NCBI RefSeq assembly: GCF_004770995.1
Contig: NZ_RQHW01000016.1
Span: 159,017 to 223,016, forward strand
Reading direction: 5' to 3'
Source: Leptospira idonii
Lineage (GTDB): Bacteria > Spirochaetota > Leptospiria > Leptospirales > Leptospiraceae
Length of the DNA stretch: 64,000 nt
In this document: piece after piece, positions 38,087-48,339 of the stretch
Position numbering within the stretch: position 1 is the first letter of the stretch
Layout of the letters: every line of letters starts with the position of its first letter
Translations under genes and position numbers: made by a program
The notes under the pieces: model-generated
Database searches by the model: none
What the model was told of the DNA's origin: nothing
Seen by the model: the letters and a program-made list of their open reading frames with translations, nothing else

Positions 38087-40336
38087 ATGGAAAAAGATAC
38101 AGTTACACTAGAAGACGCCAAAGAACATGGATTAACCGAAGGAGAATTTTCGGAGATCCAAAAGATTTTAGGCCGCCTTCCCAATTCCACGGAATTAGGT
38201 ATTTTTTCCGCAATGTGGTCGGAGCACTGCTCTTATAAAAACTCCATCCTCAAATTAAAAACCCTTCCTACGAAATCGGACAAACTATTGGCTGCTGCTG
38301 GAGAAGAAAACGCAGGAGCGATGGATATAGGAGACGGACTTGCAGTCGTTTTCAAAATAGAAAGCCACAATCACCCTACCGCCGTAGAACCTTACCAAGG
38401 TGCTGCCACGGGAGTAGGAGGAATCATGAGGGATATCTTCACGATGGGAGCCCGCCCCATCACTTCTCTCAATTCCCTTCGTTTCGGAGAACCTACAGAA
38501 CCTCGTAACAAGTATTTATTGACAAGAGCCGTAAAAGGAATCGGAGACTACGGAAACTCTCTGGGAATCGCAGTAGGCGGAGGGGAACTATTCATCCACC
38601 CTACTTTCACGAAAAATCCTCTCGTCAATGCGATGACAGTGGGAATCGCCAAACACGATGAAATGGCCTCCGCTTCCACAAAAGGAAAAGTAGGTTATAA
38701 GGTTTATATCGTAGGAGCTACCACAGGAAGGGACGGAATCCACGGAGCCTCCTTCGCATCGAAAGATCTTTCCAAAGAGTCGGAAGAAAAAAGATCCGCA
38801 GTGCAGGTGGGAGATCCCTTTATGGAAAAACTTCTTATGGAAGCCTCTCTCGAAGCCATCCAAAAGAAAGTATTGGTGGGAATCCAAGATATGGGTGCGG
38901 CAGGAATCTCCTGTGCCACTTCCGAAATGAGTGCCAAAGGCAAAACGGGAATGGATGTGGATCTGGACAAAGTTCCTTTGAGAGAATCGGGAATGAATGC
39001 CTATGAAATCATGCTTTCAGAATCCCAAGAACGTATGTTAGTTGTTCCTGAAAAAGGGAAAGAACAGGAATTGATTTCCATCTTCCAAAAATGGGGACTT
39101 CATTCCAGTGAAATAGGAACAGTAACCGAAGACGGTATCATCCGCATCCGAAAAGACGGAAAACTCAAAGCGGAAATCCCTGCCGAATCTCTAGTATTAG
39201 GCGGAGGAGCTCCCAGATACGTAAGGGAAGAAAAAAGACCCGAGTATCTGGACGAAAAATTGACATTCTCTTCCAAAGAAATACAAGATATTTCCTCCGA
39301 ACAAATCGTAAGCACATTGCCTAAATTACTTTCTTCCTGGAATATCAGCTCCAGAAGACCGATCTTCCAACAATACGATACGGAAGTGGGTTTGGTGAAA
39401 GTGGTTCCTCCGGGAGAAGACGGAGGACTCGTCCGTATCCCCGGAACCAAAAAAGGAATCGCAGTAGCTACAGACTGTAATTCTCGTTATACGTTCTTAA
39501 ATCCTTACGAAGGAGCTGCATTTGCAGTCTGTGAATCCGCAAGAAACGTAGCCGCTACGGGAGCCACTCCTTACGGAGTTACCAACAATCTCAATTTCGG
39601 TAATCCTTATATTCCTGAAAATTATTACGTCTTCAGTGAATGCGTAAGAGGTCTGGGAGATGCTTGCCGTTTCTTAAATCTTCCTGTAACGGGAGGAAAC
39701 GTTTCCTTCTACAACGAATCCCCGGAAGGACCGGTGTATCCTACTCCTACCATCGGTATGGTGGGAGTTTTGGACGACGTATCGAAAGGTTTAAGAACCT
39801 ATCCTTCGTTAGGAAAAGAAGAAATCAAAATCGCCTTAGCAGGATGGTTCCGCCCCACGATCACAAGTTCGGAATATCTGGCTCTATTTTTCCAAAAGGA
39901 AACAGGAAAGATCCCGGAACTCATTTTAGAAAAGGAAAAAGCTGCCATCGAGGCTTTGCTTTCTCTTCATAAAAAAGGAATCCTTTCTTCCGCCAAAGAT
40001 CTTTCTTTGGGAGGGCTTCTAGTCGCTCTTTCCAAAATCGCAGTGGCTGGAAAATTAGGGCTGAACTTAGATCTTTCTTCTTTGGCAGATACTGTTTCCA
40101 GAACGGACGAAATCCTATTCGGAGAAACAGGTGCCAGCTTTGTAATCACCTACGCATCTTCACAGGAAGAAGCAGTGAAATCCGAGTTTACCGGTAAAGG
40201 GCTAGAGTTTCATTCCTTGGGAACGGCACAGTCTTCGGAAACCTTAAAGTTGAAATTCAAAGACAAGGATTATTCTTGGAACGTAAAGGAATTGGAATCC
40301 GCCTTTGAAGGAGGACTTGTTTCCACTTTCAATTAA
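38087..40336 (+). CDS. purL: phosphoribosylformylglycinamidine synthase subunit PurL
   Basis: Catalyses the ATP-dependent conversion of FGAR to FGAM in purine synthesis. At 749 residues it is the small type that needs PurQ and PurS, which must be encoded elsewhere. Motifs include MWSEHCSYKNS with the catalytic histidine, KIESHNHPTAVEPYQGAATGVGGI, GGGELFIHPTF, and the second AIR-synthase-like half with GAAFAVCESARN and NNLNFGNP. It follows the flavin reductase by 10 bases, with AAGGA before its ATG. Confidence 0.96.
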   Translation: MEKDTVTLEDAKEHGLTEGEFSEIQKILGRLPNSTELGIFSAMWSEHCSYKNSILKLKTLPTKSDKLLAAAGEENAGAMDIGDGLAVVFKIESHNHPTAVEPYQGAATGVGGIMRDIFTMGARPITSLNSLRFGEPTEPRNKYLLTRAVKGIGDYGNSLGIAVGGGELFIHPTFTKNPLVNAMTVGIAKHDEMASASTKGKVGYKVYIVGATTGRDGIHGASFASKDLSKESEEKRSAVQVGDPFMEKLLMEASLEAIQKKVLVGIQDMGAAGISCATSEMSAKGKTGMDVDLDKVPLRESGMNAYEIMLSESQERMLVVPEKGKEQELISIFQKWGLHSSEIGTVTEDGIIRIRKDGKLKAEIPAESLVLGGGAPRYVREEKRPEYLDEKLTFSSKEIQDISSEQIVSTLPKLLSSWNISSRRPIFQQYDTEVGLVKVVPPGEDGGLVRIPGTKKGIAVATDCNSRYTFLNPYEGAAFAVCESARNVAATGATPYGVTNNLNFGNPYIPENYYVFSECVRGLGDACRFLNLPVTGGNVSFYNESPEGPVYPTPTIGMVGVLDDVSKGLRTYPSLGKEEIKIALAGWFRPTITSSEYLALFFQKETGKIPELILEKEKAAIEALLSLHKKGILSSAKDLSLGGLLVALSKIAVAGKLGLNLDLSSLADTVSRTDEILFGETGASFVITYASSQEEAVKSEFTGKGLEFHSLGTAQSSETLKLKFKDKDYSWNVKELESAFEGGLVSTFN

Positions 40337-40396
40337 TTGACTTGAATCTTCTCCGGGGATACGTACAATGATCGCCTATACCCCGGTGAAATTCGT

Positions 40397-41701
40397 TTGT
40401 TAACCCTTCAGACACTCCCCCGCCTTTTTTTACTTTTTGTATTTTCATTCTATTTCTCCTGTTCGGGACTACTTGTTCGTGACGACTACCACCCTTCTCT
40501 TTCCGCTTGGGCCGATGGAAATGCGGAAGAAACTCTCAAAAAATTTCCTTCGGGAGAAAACGGAAGCTTCATTACCATATTAGAAAAATCCCATATATCA
40601 TTCCTCGCTGGAGGATCCGATTTCAAGGACTTGGAAGAACAGGCAGAAAAAAGCAAAGAAAGACTTAGGTTCAGCGCTTCCAGAGAATTAAAATCGTTTT
40701 TCTATTTGGAAACGGAAGAAGGATACTACGCTTCCGAAGCGGAAATCATATACATGCACATCCTTTTAGGGCTTTATTATGTTCGGACAGGAAACTACGA
40801 AAAAGGAAAAGTACAAGCTCGTTATGCGGGGAATCTACTATCAGGAGAATGGAGTGCGGAAGGACAATTCGACGATCCCGTTTTAAGAGTTTTACTCGCT
40901 TCGCTATGGACGAGTTTAGGGCATTGGGAAGAAGCCAGAGTCGACCTCAAAGTAGCCGCACATCTTTCTCCTAAGTCCAAAATTCTGAGAACATTTGCTC
41001 AATCCTCCGTCCCTCCCAAAGAATTTCTAGTTTTGTTAGGCGGTCTTGGAGGAGAACCATATCCCAGCGCCAAGGCGAACATCAATCTCATCCGAGGGAT
41101 GAGAGGTTTGGATTTCGTATTTTCAGGAAAAAAAAGTGAAACTGCCTGGATAGAATCAGGCAACAAACCTACGGAAGGCCCTTTGTATCTGGAATCGGAA
41201 ACCCATCCTTGGTATGATCGCCATTTAACAAGAGATAATGCAATTCACGAACTCATAGAAGATTCCAAATACTTTCAAAGAGTCACAGCTTCCGCCTTAA
41301 AAGAAGGCGCCAAAGGAACCGCAAAAATCACGGCAGCAGTGACCACGGGAGCTGTGGTAATCGCATTAGGAGCGGGAGTCGCTTATTTGGGTGCAAAAGG
41401 AAATTCAGGAGACGGAGTGGGTTTGGGAGTTGCGATTATGTTTGCCGGATTGAAATTAGGATATGACTGGAGTGCGACTGCGATCCAAGAAAGTTCGGAC
41501 AATTTTTCCAAAGACGTCGATATCTCCAGAGAATATCGTTATGTTCGTTTTCTTCCCGAATATCTTTGGTTAGGTTCCTCCGTTTCGGAACTATCTTCCC
41601 CGGGATTCAAAACGAACGGATCTTCCGGAATCAAAACATTCGGCAAACCTATGGGTAAAAACAAGGTTCGATTCGGATTTCATCCGGATAGCAAGAGGTG
41701 A
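40397..41701 (+). CDS. TPR-like lipoprotein resembling COG3014
   Basis: The product starts at a TTG; no in-frame ATG is available. It has a signal peptide (LFLLFVFSFYFSC) with the putative lipid-modified Cys22. The 434-residue mature part contains helical repeats (about 110-200) and a glycine/alanine-rich hydrophobic stretch (about 310-355). It resembles COG3014 proteins, which are often encoded next to LpoB-like lipoproteins, as here. It probably belongs to the cell envelope, perhaps peptidoglycan synthesis. It converges on the LpoB-like gene with 17 bases between. Confidence 0.65.
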   Translation: MLTLQTLPRLFLLFVFSFYFSCSGLLVRDDYHPSLSAWADGNAEETLKKFPSGENGSFITILEKSHISFLAGGSDFKDLEEQAEKSKERLRFSASRELKSFFYLETEEGYYASEAEIIYMHILLGLYYVRTGNYEKGKVQARYAGNLLSGEWSAEGQFDDPVLRVLLASLWTSLGHWEEARVDLKVAAHLSPKSKILRTFAQSSVPPKEFLVLLGGLGGEPYPSAKANINLIRGMRGLDFVFSGKKSETAWIESGNKPTEGPLYLESETHPWYDRHLTRDNAIHELIEDSKYFQRVTASALKEGAKGTAKITAAVTTGAVVIALGAGVAYLGAKGNSGDGVGLGVAIMFAGLKLGYDWSATAIQESSDNFSKDVDISREYRYVRFLPEYLWLGSSVSELSSPGFKTNGSSGIKTFGKPMGKNKVRFGFHPDSKR

Positions 41702-41718
41702 CTACAAAACCCTCCTGT

Positions 41719-42303
41719 TTAAAGTCCGTATCCTTCCACCTTACTCACTTTCAAAAACTTTTTCTGTTCCTGCCAAACGATCTCACCAGTTTCCATACGA
41801 ACCAAAGCCAAAGTCACTACGATGTATTGAATTTTTCTTCCGTCTTCATAATTGACGATATCGTTCAGTTCACCCTTGAGACGATGAGAAGGAGATTTCA
41901 TATTCCCAGCATTCAAACGGGAATCGGAAGATACCATTCCAGTCTTTCCGAAAGAAATTTCCAAAGAAGCATCTTCCCGGAGAGACGTATCGATAAAAGG
42001 AATTTTTCTTTTGGTAAGATTGGTGGAAATTTCATTTCCTAAAATTCTTGTGTCAATGTGTTCGGATGTATTGTTTTCGAATCGTTTCCATTCCAAATAA
42101 CCGGACTTCAATTCATTCCGATAATATAAGGCAAGAGAGTCCGTCATTTCGGAAACTGTATCTTTCACTTCTTTCGCACCCCATTGTTTGGTGCCGGAAG
42201 CAGTTTCGGGATCTTTATAACTGACCCCGGAACAATGAATCCAAACGATGCAGGCCAAAACCGCCTGCACCTTTTTCCATTTTTGCGATCGAACTCGATC
42301 CAT
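41719..42303 (-). CDS. LpoB/COG3417-like lipoprotein
   Basis: A 194-residue protein with a short signal sequence ending in WIHC (Cys24). The mature domain has the pattern of LpoB-type penicillin-binding-protein activators: ENNTSEHIDTRILGNEISTNL, RKIPFIDTS, GELNDIVNYEDGRKIQYIVVTLALVRMETGEIVWQ. It likely sits in the outer membrane or periplasm and may stimulate a class A PBP. The ATG at 42301-42303 lies 4 bases after the stop of the SulP gene; a longer frame to 42399 would overlap it. Confidence 0.7.
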   Translation of the reverse strand: MDRVRSQKWKKVQAVLACIVWIHCSGVSYKDPETASGTKQWGAKEVKDTVSEMTDSLALYYRNELKSGYLEWKRFENNTSEHIDTRILGNEISTNLTKRKIPFIDTSLREDASLEISFGKTGMVSSDSRLNAGNMKSPSHRLKGELNDIVNYEDGRKIQYIVVTLALVRMETGEIVWQEQKKFLKVSKVEGYGL

Positions 42304-42307
42304 TTGT

Positions 42308-44500
42308 TTACTTCTTTTTGCCGGGAGAATATGTTTCCGAAAAACTAACCTCTCCCGTAGAGATGTCATACATCCCTCCGTAAAGGCCGACTTCTCCATC
42401 CAAAATCATTTTTTTGAGAAGAGGACTTTGATCTACTATATCCTGCATGCTTTTTTTGGTGTTTAGCAAGGCAATTTGATTCACGAAATCATCGTTACTT
42501 GGTGTTCGATTCACTTTGATCGTTTTTTCCAATTTGATTACCGGCTTGATCTTTTTCAGTAAAATAGGAAGTTTCCCTATTTTTACATCCGCACAAGCTC
42601 CTTTGATGGCTCCGCAACTAGTATGTCCCAAAACTAAGATGAGTTTGGTCCCCACAACTTTGCAGGCGAATTCGATACTTGCCAGAATATCAGGGTTCAC
42701 TACGTTCCCTGCCACACGGATACTGAATAGATCTCCCAATCCCATATCAAATACTAGTTCGACGGAAGTTCTGGAATCCATACAACTCAAGACGACAGCC
42801 AAAGGATTTTGGCCTTCCGAAGTGACGTTCATTTGGTGCAGTAAATCTTTTTCGATTCTGTTACCAGAAACGAATCTTTTGTTTCCGTCCTTTAAAATCT
42901 GCAGAACTTCCTCAGGGCGGATAGATTTAAGCAATTCGGGAGTTACCACCTGTACGGTTTGATTCTCCAACGAAAGAGAAACATGATAGGTATCCTTAAA
43001 ACCGACAAGACTTACATCGATATTCTTTTCCGGAGCGACCGTTTCCTGAAAATCCTTAATGATTTCAATGATGTCCGGATCTACATATTCTGCGGAATGC
43101 GCATCCAGAATGACGCTCGATCCATGAGGAAGCTCGTAAAGTTTATTTCTCAAGAAAGGTTTATTGAGGAAAGTCGCCTCTTGAGAAAGGCGAATTCTTG
43201 TAGTGATTTGATTGTATCTCTTTTCATCGATGACCTGAAAAGCATTCTTCATGTTGTTTCTCAAAATGAAGAAAAACCCGACCACCAAACCGATGATAAA
43301 TCCTGTTAAAAGATCGGAAAAAACGATCGCGATGATCGTAATCAAAAAAGGGTAAAACTGATTGTTTCCCTTTTTATACATACTTTTAAATACTTCCAAG
43401 CTGGCCAGTTTGTATCCGGTAACGATCAGAATGGCCGCCAATGCGGAAAGCGGGATCATATTCAAAAACTTAGGAAAAAAAATAACAGTAATCGCCAAAA
43501 GAACACCGTAAACGATAGAGGTAAGTTTGGTTTTACCTCCCGCGTGCAAGGCAACACTACCTCTTACGATTACTGCTGTTATCGGTAGCCCGCCAAGCAT
43601 TCCAGAGATGATGTTCCCTCCTCCTTGGGCCAAAAGTTCCCGGTTCGGAGGAGTATGTCTTTTATGAGGATCCAGCTTATCGATCGCTTCTATATTCAGT
43701 AAGGTTTCCAAGGAGGCAACCAATGCCAGAACGAATGCGACACTATAAATTTGAGGGTTTTGAATTTGGGAGAAATCAGGTAGGTGGAAAAACTTAAAAA
43801 AATCGGAGAAGCCGTTGCTAATGGGCACATTCACTAAATGTGTCCCGGCTATCGGATAAAAGGTGAGTTTCTCCAGGAGGAAATTGGCAAAGAGAGAATA
43901 TACGATAATCATAAAAAACGGATGGATCGTATATGTTTTTTTGCTTCGAAATAAAAACCATAGAATCAGAAGGGAACTTAACCCTATCATCAAGGAACCT
44001 ACTTGATATCCATTGGATAAATTCAGAAGTTCGGAAAATGTATTTTCATTATCCATCTGAAAGAAGGAAAAATCTCCTTCCACATCCTTATCAAAACCAA
44101 CCAAGTGAGGGATTTGCTTCAGAATCAATATGATTCCGATCGCTGCCATAAATCCATGAACCACACTCGAAGGGAAGTATGTGGCAAGAACACCAAATCG
44201 AAGCAAAGAAAAAACGATTTGAAACGAGCCAGCAAATATGACTGCCAACGTGAAGGTTTCATAAGATCCCAATTGAACGATTCCGCCGAAAACGACTGCG
44301 GAAAGACCTGCAGCCGGGCCAGTGATGCTGGTTTCGGATTTACTGACTAGGGAAACAAAAAGACCGCCGACAATGCCGCCGATAAGCCCCGCAAATAAAG
44401 GGGCTCCTGAAGCAAGCGCAATCCCAAGACAAAGGGGAACTGCTACTAAAAATACGACTGTGCCTGCGATTAAGTCGTCTTTGATTGAAAATTTTTGCAT
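42308..44500 (-). CDS. SulP-family anion transporter fused to a beta-carbonic anhydrase
   Basis: A 730-residue fusion. The N-terminal part (about 1-420) is a SulP transporter with about 11 membrane segments, including SGAPLFAGLIGGIVGGL and SITGPAAGLSAVVFGGI. A STAS-like region (about 430-530) is followed by a beta-carbonic anhydrase domain (about 545-725). Zinc-site residues are intact: Cys573, Asp575, Arg577 (SCMDSRTS), His626 and Cys629 (LGHTSCGA). The architecture suggests bicarbonate transport coupled to CO2/bicarbonate interconversion. The ATG at 44498-44500 fits the family start better than the upstream frame. Divergent from the cyclase gene. Confidence 0.87.
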   Translation of the reverse strand: MQKFSIKDDLIAGTVVFLVAVPLCLGIALASGAPLFAGLIGGIVGGLFVSLVSKSETSITGPAAGLSAVVFGGIVQLGSYETFTLAVIFAGSFQIVFSLLRFGVLATYFPSSVVHGFMAAIGIILILKQIPHLVGFDKDVEGDFSFFQMDNENTFSELLNLSNGYQVGSLMIGLSSLLILWFLFRSKKTYTIHPFFMIIVYSLFANFLLEKLTFYPIAGTHLVNVPISNGFSDFFKFFHLPDFSQIQNPQIYSVAFVLALVASLETLLNIEAIDKLDPHKRHTPPNRELLAQGGGNIISGMLGGLPITAVIVRGSVALHAGGKTKLTSIVYGVLLAITVIFFPKFLNMIPLSALAAILIVTGYKLASLEVFKSMYKKGNNQFYPFLITIIAIVFSDLLTGFIIGLVVGFFFILRNNMKNAFQVIDEKRYNQITTRIRLSQEATFLNKPFLRNKLYELPHGSSVILDAHSAEYVDPDIIEIIKDFQETVAPEKNIDVSLVGFKDTYHVSLSLENQTVQVVTPELLKSIRPEEVLQILKDGNKRFVSGNRIEKDLLHQMNVTSEGQNPLAVVLSCMDSRTSVELVFDMGLGDLFSIRVAGNVVNPDILASIEFACKVVGTKLILVLGHTSCGAIKGACADVKIGKLPILLKKIKPVIKLEKTIKVNRTPSNDDFVNQIALLNTKKSMQDIVDQSPLLKKMILDGEVGLYGGMYDISTGEVSFSETYSPGKKK

Positions 44501-44665
44501 ATTACCTATATAGTCCCTTAAAAGATAGGATTCATCAAAAAAAAATATAAATACTATTTGTTTTTTTTTCACAAATCTAAAAAAACTAAGTCGAAATTAC
44601 GAAAAATCGAATACATTCATCTTTCCTTTCTCATACATGTCCAAGATTCGGAATTTTTTCATACT

Positions 44666-46789
44666 ATGATGCGCATTCGTTCGGTGGTATTCTTTTTGGC
44701 TCCGGCGTTGGTTTGCCTCCTATTCTCTTGTAAGGTGAGAATGGGAGCGGACGGTTCCGGAGTATTCACACTCAATCCGCACGAACACTGGCTCTACGGA
44801 AACAGTTCCTCTTTGTATCTTGTAGATTCGGAAAACAAATTCGATTTTGAGGACATTCAAGCTCTTCCCGAATCGAAATGGATTCAATCCAAACACAATA
44901 CCGCTTTCGGAATTCAATCCACCACTCTTTGGTTTCGTTTGGACGTGATCCACCATAGCGAATTCGAAAATTGGATGCTGACTTTGGACACTCCTTCCAT
45001 GTCCAGAATCGAATTCTACTACGAGAATCCGACAACACATAGTTATACGATGCAACTTGCCGGACGATTTGTACCTTTGGAGCAAATTGCTAAGCCGAAT
45101 CGTTATCCGGTTCTGCCGTTTCATGCGCCTAAAGATAAAAAAATACGACTTTATCTGAAAGTGGTTTCTCAAAGTGCCACTCTTCTGCCTTTGCGTTTTT
45201 TTACGGATGCCCGTTTCGAAGTGTTCGATCGTTCTGCAGTGTTCATCTCAGGTGCCTATTACGGAGCGATGATCCTTCTTTTGATGTACAACCTTGTTCT
45301 GTTTTTTTCCGTCAGGGACAAACTTTTCCTCTATTATTGCGCTTACCTATTCTGTTTCACCGGTTTTATCTTCAATGCAAACAACCAATGGATGCCTTGG
45401 ATCGATTTGTCAGAATACGAACTTTCCTTTAGAATCACTCCTTTCTTTTCTCTTCTCACAACTCTTGCGGCGGGAGTGTTCTCCATTTCCTTTTTGTTTC
45501 CGGAAGGAGAAAAACATAGAATCAGGAAACTGATCAAATTTTCCAACTGGGTTACAGTCGCTTTTATTCCTTTTGTGTTGATTCTTCCCGTTCTGGATGT
45601 AGTTTATCTTGCGAATGTTTTACCGATGTTCGGTGTTGCGATGATCACAATCGCAGCCATCCTTCGTTTCAAAGATGGTTACATCGGCGCCAAATACTTT
45701 CTTATGGCTTGGTCTTTCCTTATCATCTCCGTCACATTATTCGTGTTTATGAATTTGGGACTCATCGACTATTCCAGCTTTATCTCTTACAGTCCCATGT
45801 ACGGAAGCGTTTTCGAAGGAGTGTTCTTAAGTTTAGGGATAGGAAACAGAATCAATCGTCTGAAGCAGGAATCGGAAGATGCAAGAAAGGCTCTTTTGGA
45901 ATCCCAAGAAAGAGCTTTGGAAGAAGAGAAAAAAATCAACGAATCCATTTCTCGTTTTGTTCCCAATCAATTTCTGGAAATACTCAAAAGAAAAACCATA
46001 TTGGAAGTGATGCGGGGAGATTCCGTGGAAAGGGATATGACGATCCTTTTCTCGGACATCCGCAACTTCACAAGACTCTCCGAATCCAAACATGCGAGAG
46101 ATGTATTTTTACTTCTTAACGAATATATGGAACGTCTGGGGCCTGCGATCGCCAAACACGGAGGTTTCATCGATAAGTACATAGGAGACGCCATCATGGC
46201 GCTGTTTCCCGGAGGCCCTGTAGACGCCATCCGAGCTTCCATCGCTATGAAAAAGGAAGTGGAAGAGATGAGTAGAAACCTCAGCGGAGACTTTCATTTG
46301 GAAGCAGGTTTCGGAATCCACCATGGCAGTGTTATGCTAGGAACAGTGGGAGAATCCAACAGACTCGATACGACTGTGATCGGAGATACTGTCAATCTGG
46401 CTTCTCGTTTGGAAGGTCTGACTAAAAATTTCGGAATCCCCATCTTGGCAAGCGACAGCGTACGTAAAAATATTTCGGAAACGGGAGATTTGGATTTCAG
46501 AGAAATCGAATCCGTCGTTGTGAAAGGGAAAACAAAGCCGGTCGTGATTTATGAAATTTTAAATGCAGACCCTCAAAGCATTAGAGAAGCAAAAAACACG
46601 AGTTATCCGATATTCTACCAAGGAATTCATCAATTTAAAAACAGAAATTTCCAAAACTCACTGACTCTTTTCGAGGAATGTGTGACCGCATGCCCCGAAG
46701 ACAATGCCGCCCACTACTACATCCGAAAATCGAAAGAGTATTTGGAAAACCCTCCTCCTGACGATTGGAACGGTCTCTTAAAACTTTAA
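44666..46789 (+). CDS. 7TMR-DISM adenylate cyclase lipoprotein
   Basis: A 707-residue class III nucleotidyl cyclase. It has a signal sequence with lipobox LLFSC (Cys22) and an extracellular 7TMR-DISM beta-sandwich (about 55-180). Seven membrane helices (about 185-395), a coiled coil (about 405-435) and a cyclase domain (about 455-640) follow. The metal-binding ILFSDIRNFTRLSE, FIDKYIGDAIMALF with the adenine-selecting Lys, and TVIGDTVNLASRLEG are intact, which favours cAMP over cGMP. TPR-like residues follow at the C-terminus. The ATG at 44666 is chosen because the signal peptide begins there. Confidence 0.87.
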   Translation: MMRIRSVVFFLAPALVCLLFSCKVRMGADGSGVFTLNPHEHWLYGNSSSLYLVDSENKFDFEDIQALPESKWIQSKHNTAFGIQSTTLWFRLDVIHHSEFENWMLTLDTPSMSRIEFYYENPTTHSYTMQLAGRFVPLEQIAKPNRYPVLPFHAPKDKKIRLYLKVVSQSATLLPLRFFTDARFEVFDRSAVFISGAYYGAMILLLMYNLVLFFSVRDKLFLYYCAYLFCFTGFIFNANNQWMPWIDLSEYELSFRITPFFSLLTTLAAGVFSISFLFPEGEKHRIRKLIKFSNWVTVAFIPFVLILPVLDVVYLANVLPMFGVAMITIAAILRFKDGYIGAKYFLMAWSFLIISVTLFVFMNLGLIDYSSFISYSPMYGSVFEGVFLSLGIGNRINRLKQESEDARKALLESQERALEEEKKINESISRFVPNQFLEILKRKTILEVMRGDSVERDMTILFSDIRNFTRLSESKHARDVFLLLNEYMERLGPAIAKHGGFIDKYIGDAIMALFPGGPVDAIRASIAMKKEVEEMSRNLSGDFHLEAGFGIHHGSVMLGTVGESNRLDTTVIGDTVNLASRLEGLTKNFGIPILASDSVRKNISETGDLDFREIESVVVKGKTKPVVIYEILNADPQSIREAKNTSYPIFYQGIHQFKNRNFQNSLTLFEECVTACPEDNAAHYYIRKSKEYLENPPPDDWNGLLKL

Positions 46790-46806
46790 TCGAACGCTGA
46801 ATCGCT

Positions 46807-46840
46807 GGACAAAGAAATTGGTTCCCTGGAATTCTTGTCC
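46807..46840 (+). other. hairpin in the leader of the SDR gene
   Basis: GGACAA and GAA on the left pair with TTC and TTGTCC on the right, a 9-bp stem with one bulged A and a loop of about 13 bases. It is placed 18 bp before the next start and also follows the cyclase stop. It could end the cyclase transcript or control the SDR; neither is proven. Confidence 0.3.
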
Positions 46841-46857
46841 CTAGGATCGAATCAATC

Positions 46858-47910
46858 ATGCCGGAAATCAATCGCAACAAACCAATTCTTGTCACAGGCG
46901 GAGCAGGATACATTGCTTCGTGGATCATCAAATTCCTTTTGGAAGATGGATTTAACGTCCGTGCGACGGTAAGAAACAAATCGGAAGAGAAAAAAATCGC
47001 TCATCTTACGCAGCTCTCCCAAAAACATCCAGGAAAATTGGAACTCTATGAAGCGGATCTGATGAAACAGGGATCTTTTTTAAATGCGATCAGAGACTGC
47101 GAACTGATCCTTCATACAGCTTCTCCTTTTTTCATCGATGGAATCAAAAATGCACAAAAAGAACTGATCGAACCTGCTGTAAACGGAACCAAAAACGTTT
47201 TGGAAGCGGTGAATGAGTCTCCTTCCGTAAAAAGAGTCGTTTTGACATCCAGTGTAGCGGCTGTTATGGGAGATAATATCGATGCGAAAGATTCTCCCGG
47301 AAATCGTTTGAATGAGGAGTCTTGGAACGTAACGAGTAGCCTAACACACCAACCTTATGCTTATTCCAAAACTTTGGCGGAAAGAGAAGCCTGGAGAATT
47401 CACGATGCGCAAAGCAGATGGGATTTGGTGACGATCAATCCTTCTTTCGTTTTAGGTCCTTCCGTTTCCGACAGAGGAGATGGAACCAGCGTGAATTTTA
47501 TGAGATCTATGGTGAACGGTAAATTTGCTCCGGGAGTACCGGATATGATGATGGGAATCGTAGACGTAAGAGATGTGGCAAAAGCACATATTGCGGCGGG
47601 ATTGACCCCTACCGCCAAAGGAAGACATTTAACAACCGCTAAAACTTTATCTTTCGTGGAGGTCGCTAAAATCTTAAAAGATCATTACGGTAAAAAATAC
47701 AAAATCCCCACTTCTACCATTCCCAAACTGGTCACCTACATCATAGGACCTTTTTTCGGATTGTCCTGGGAACATATTTCCAAAAACGTAGGAGTTCCTT
47801 TCGATCTGGACAATTCGTACAGCATCAAAGATTTGGGAATCACCTACAGACCCGTTTCAGAAACTTTGGTCGAACACATAGAACAATTGGCGGCATCTAA
47901 GATGGTTTAA
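46858..47910 (+). CDS. extended SDR, dihydroflavonol-4-reductase-like
   Basis: A 350-residue NAD(P)-dependent reductase of the extended short-chain dehydrogenase family. The Rossmann motif [19 protein letters not shown], the LHTASPFF strand, the catalytic [11 protein letters not shown] and the [11 protein letters not shown] motif (Tyr and Lys of YxxxK) are all present. Such enzymes reduce aldehydes or ketones in secondary or xenobiotic metabolism; the substrate is unknown. The stop overlaps by 4 bases the end of the convergent small gene. Confidence 0.85.
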   Translation: MPEINRNKPILVTGGAGYIASWIIKFLLEDGFNVRATVRNKSEEKKIAHLTQLSQKHPGKLELYEADLMKQGSFLNAIRDCELILHTASPFFIDGIKNAQKELIEPAVNGTKNVLEAVNESPSVKRVVLTSSVAAVMGDNIDAKDSPGNRLNEESWNVTSSLTHQPYAYSKTLAEREAWRIHDAQSRWDLVTINPSFVLGPSVSDRGDGTSVNFMRSMVNGKFAPGVPDMMMGIVDVRDVAKAHIAAGLTPTAKGRHLTTAKTLSFVEVAKILKDHYGKKYKIPTSTIPKLVTYIIGPFFGLSWEHISKNVGVPFDLDNSYSIKDLGITYRPVSETLVEHIEQLAASKMV

Positions 47911-48215
47911 TTTCTGCAAAGATCGGAAAGCTCGTACAAACTTTTAGGTACGGGCTTTTTTTCGATTCGAGTGAGTTTTCCCAAATACCCTCCTTCCTCT
48001 TCACTGAGATCAAACAAACATTCTCTCTTAGGTTCGTTCTTTTGAAGAACAGTAATTTTTTTAGACAAAGCCACAAATCCGTCTTGGGAATTGGCGAAAG
48101 AATATTCGTTTCTTTCTATGGAAGTTTTCGTTTTCAAATTATACTTTTCGTGAATCAAAGTCAACTTCGCAGAAGAAAGGATCAGGATGGTGAATAACAT
48201 AATCGTCTCGGACAT
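47907..48215 (-). CDS. small exported protein of unknown function
   Basis: A 102-residue protein with a hydrophobic N-terminus ([21 protein letters not shown]), either a signal peptide or a membrane anchor. The remaining part is charged, contains two cysteines, and matches no family I recognise. It converges on the SDR gene with a 4-base overlap. Fairly likely real because it fills its interval exactly, but function is open. Confidence 0.5.
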   Translation of the reverse strand: MSETIMLFTILILSSAKLTLIHEKYNLKTKTSIERNEYSFANSQDGFVALSKKITVLQKNEPKRECLFDLSEEEGGYLGKLTRIEKKPVPKSLYELSDLCRN

Positions 48216-48272
48216 ATCATCTCTCTCTAATTGGGAATAAATTTATAAAACTATGAAATTAATATTTTTTGA

Positions 48273-48300
48273 TTGATTCGATCTTAACCGTAACTATAAA
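48273..48300 (+). promoter_or_regulatory. candidate promoter for the CoADR-like operon
   Basis: TTGATT (48273-48278) and TATAAA (48295-48300) are separated by 16 bases. This leaves a leader of about 33 bases with a GGGAG ribosome site before the ATG at 48340. Confidence 0.45.
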
Positions 48301-48339
48301 AGCTCTCAACTTAAATATTTCAACATTTCGGGAGTTTCG

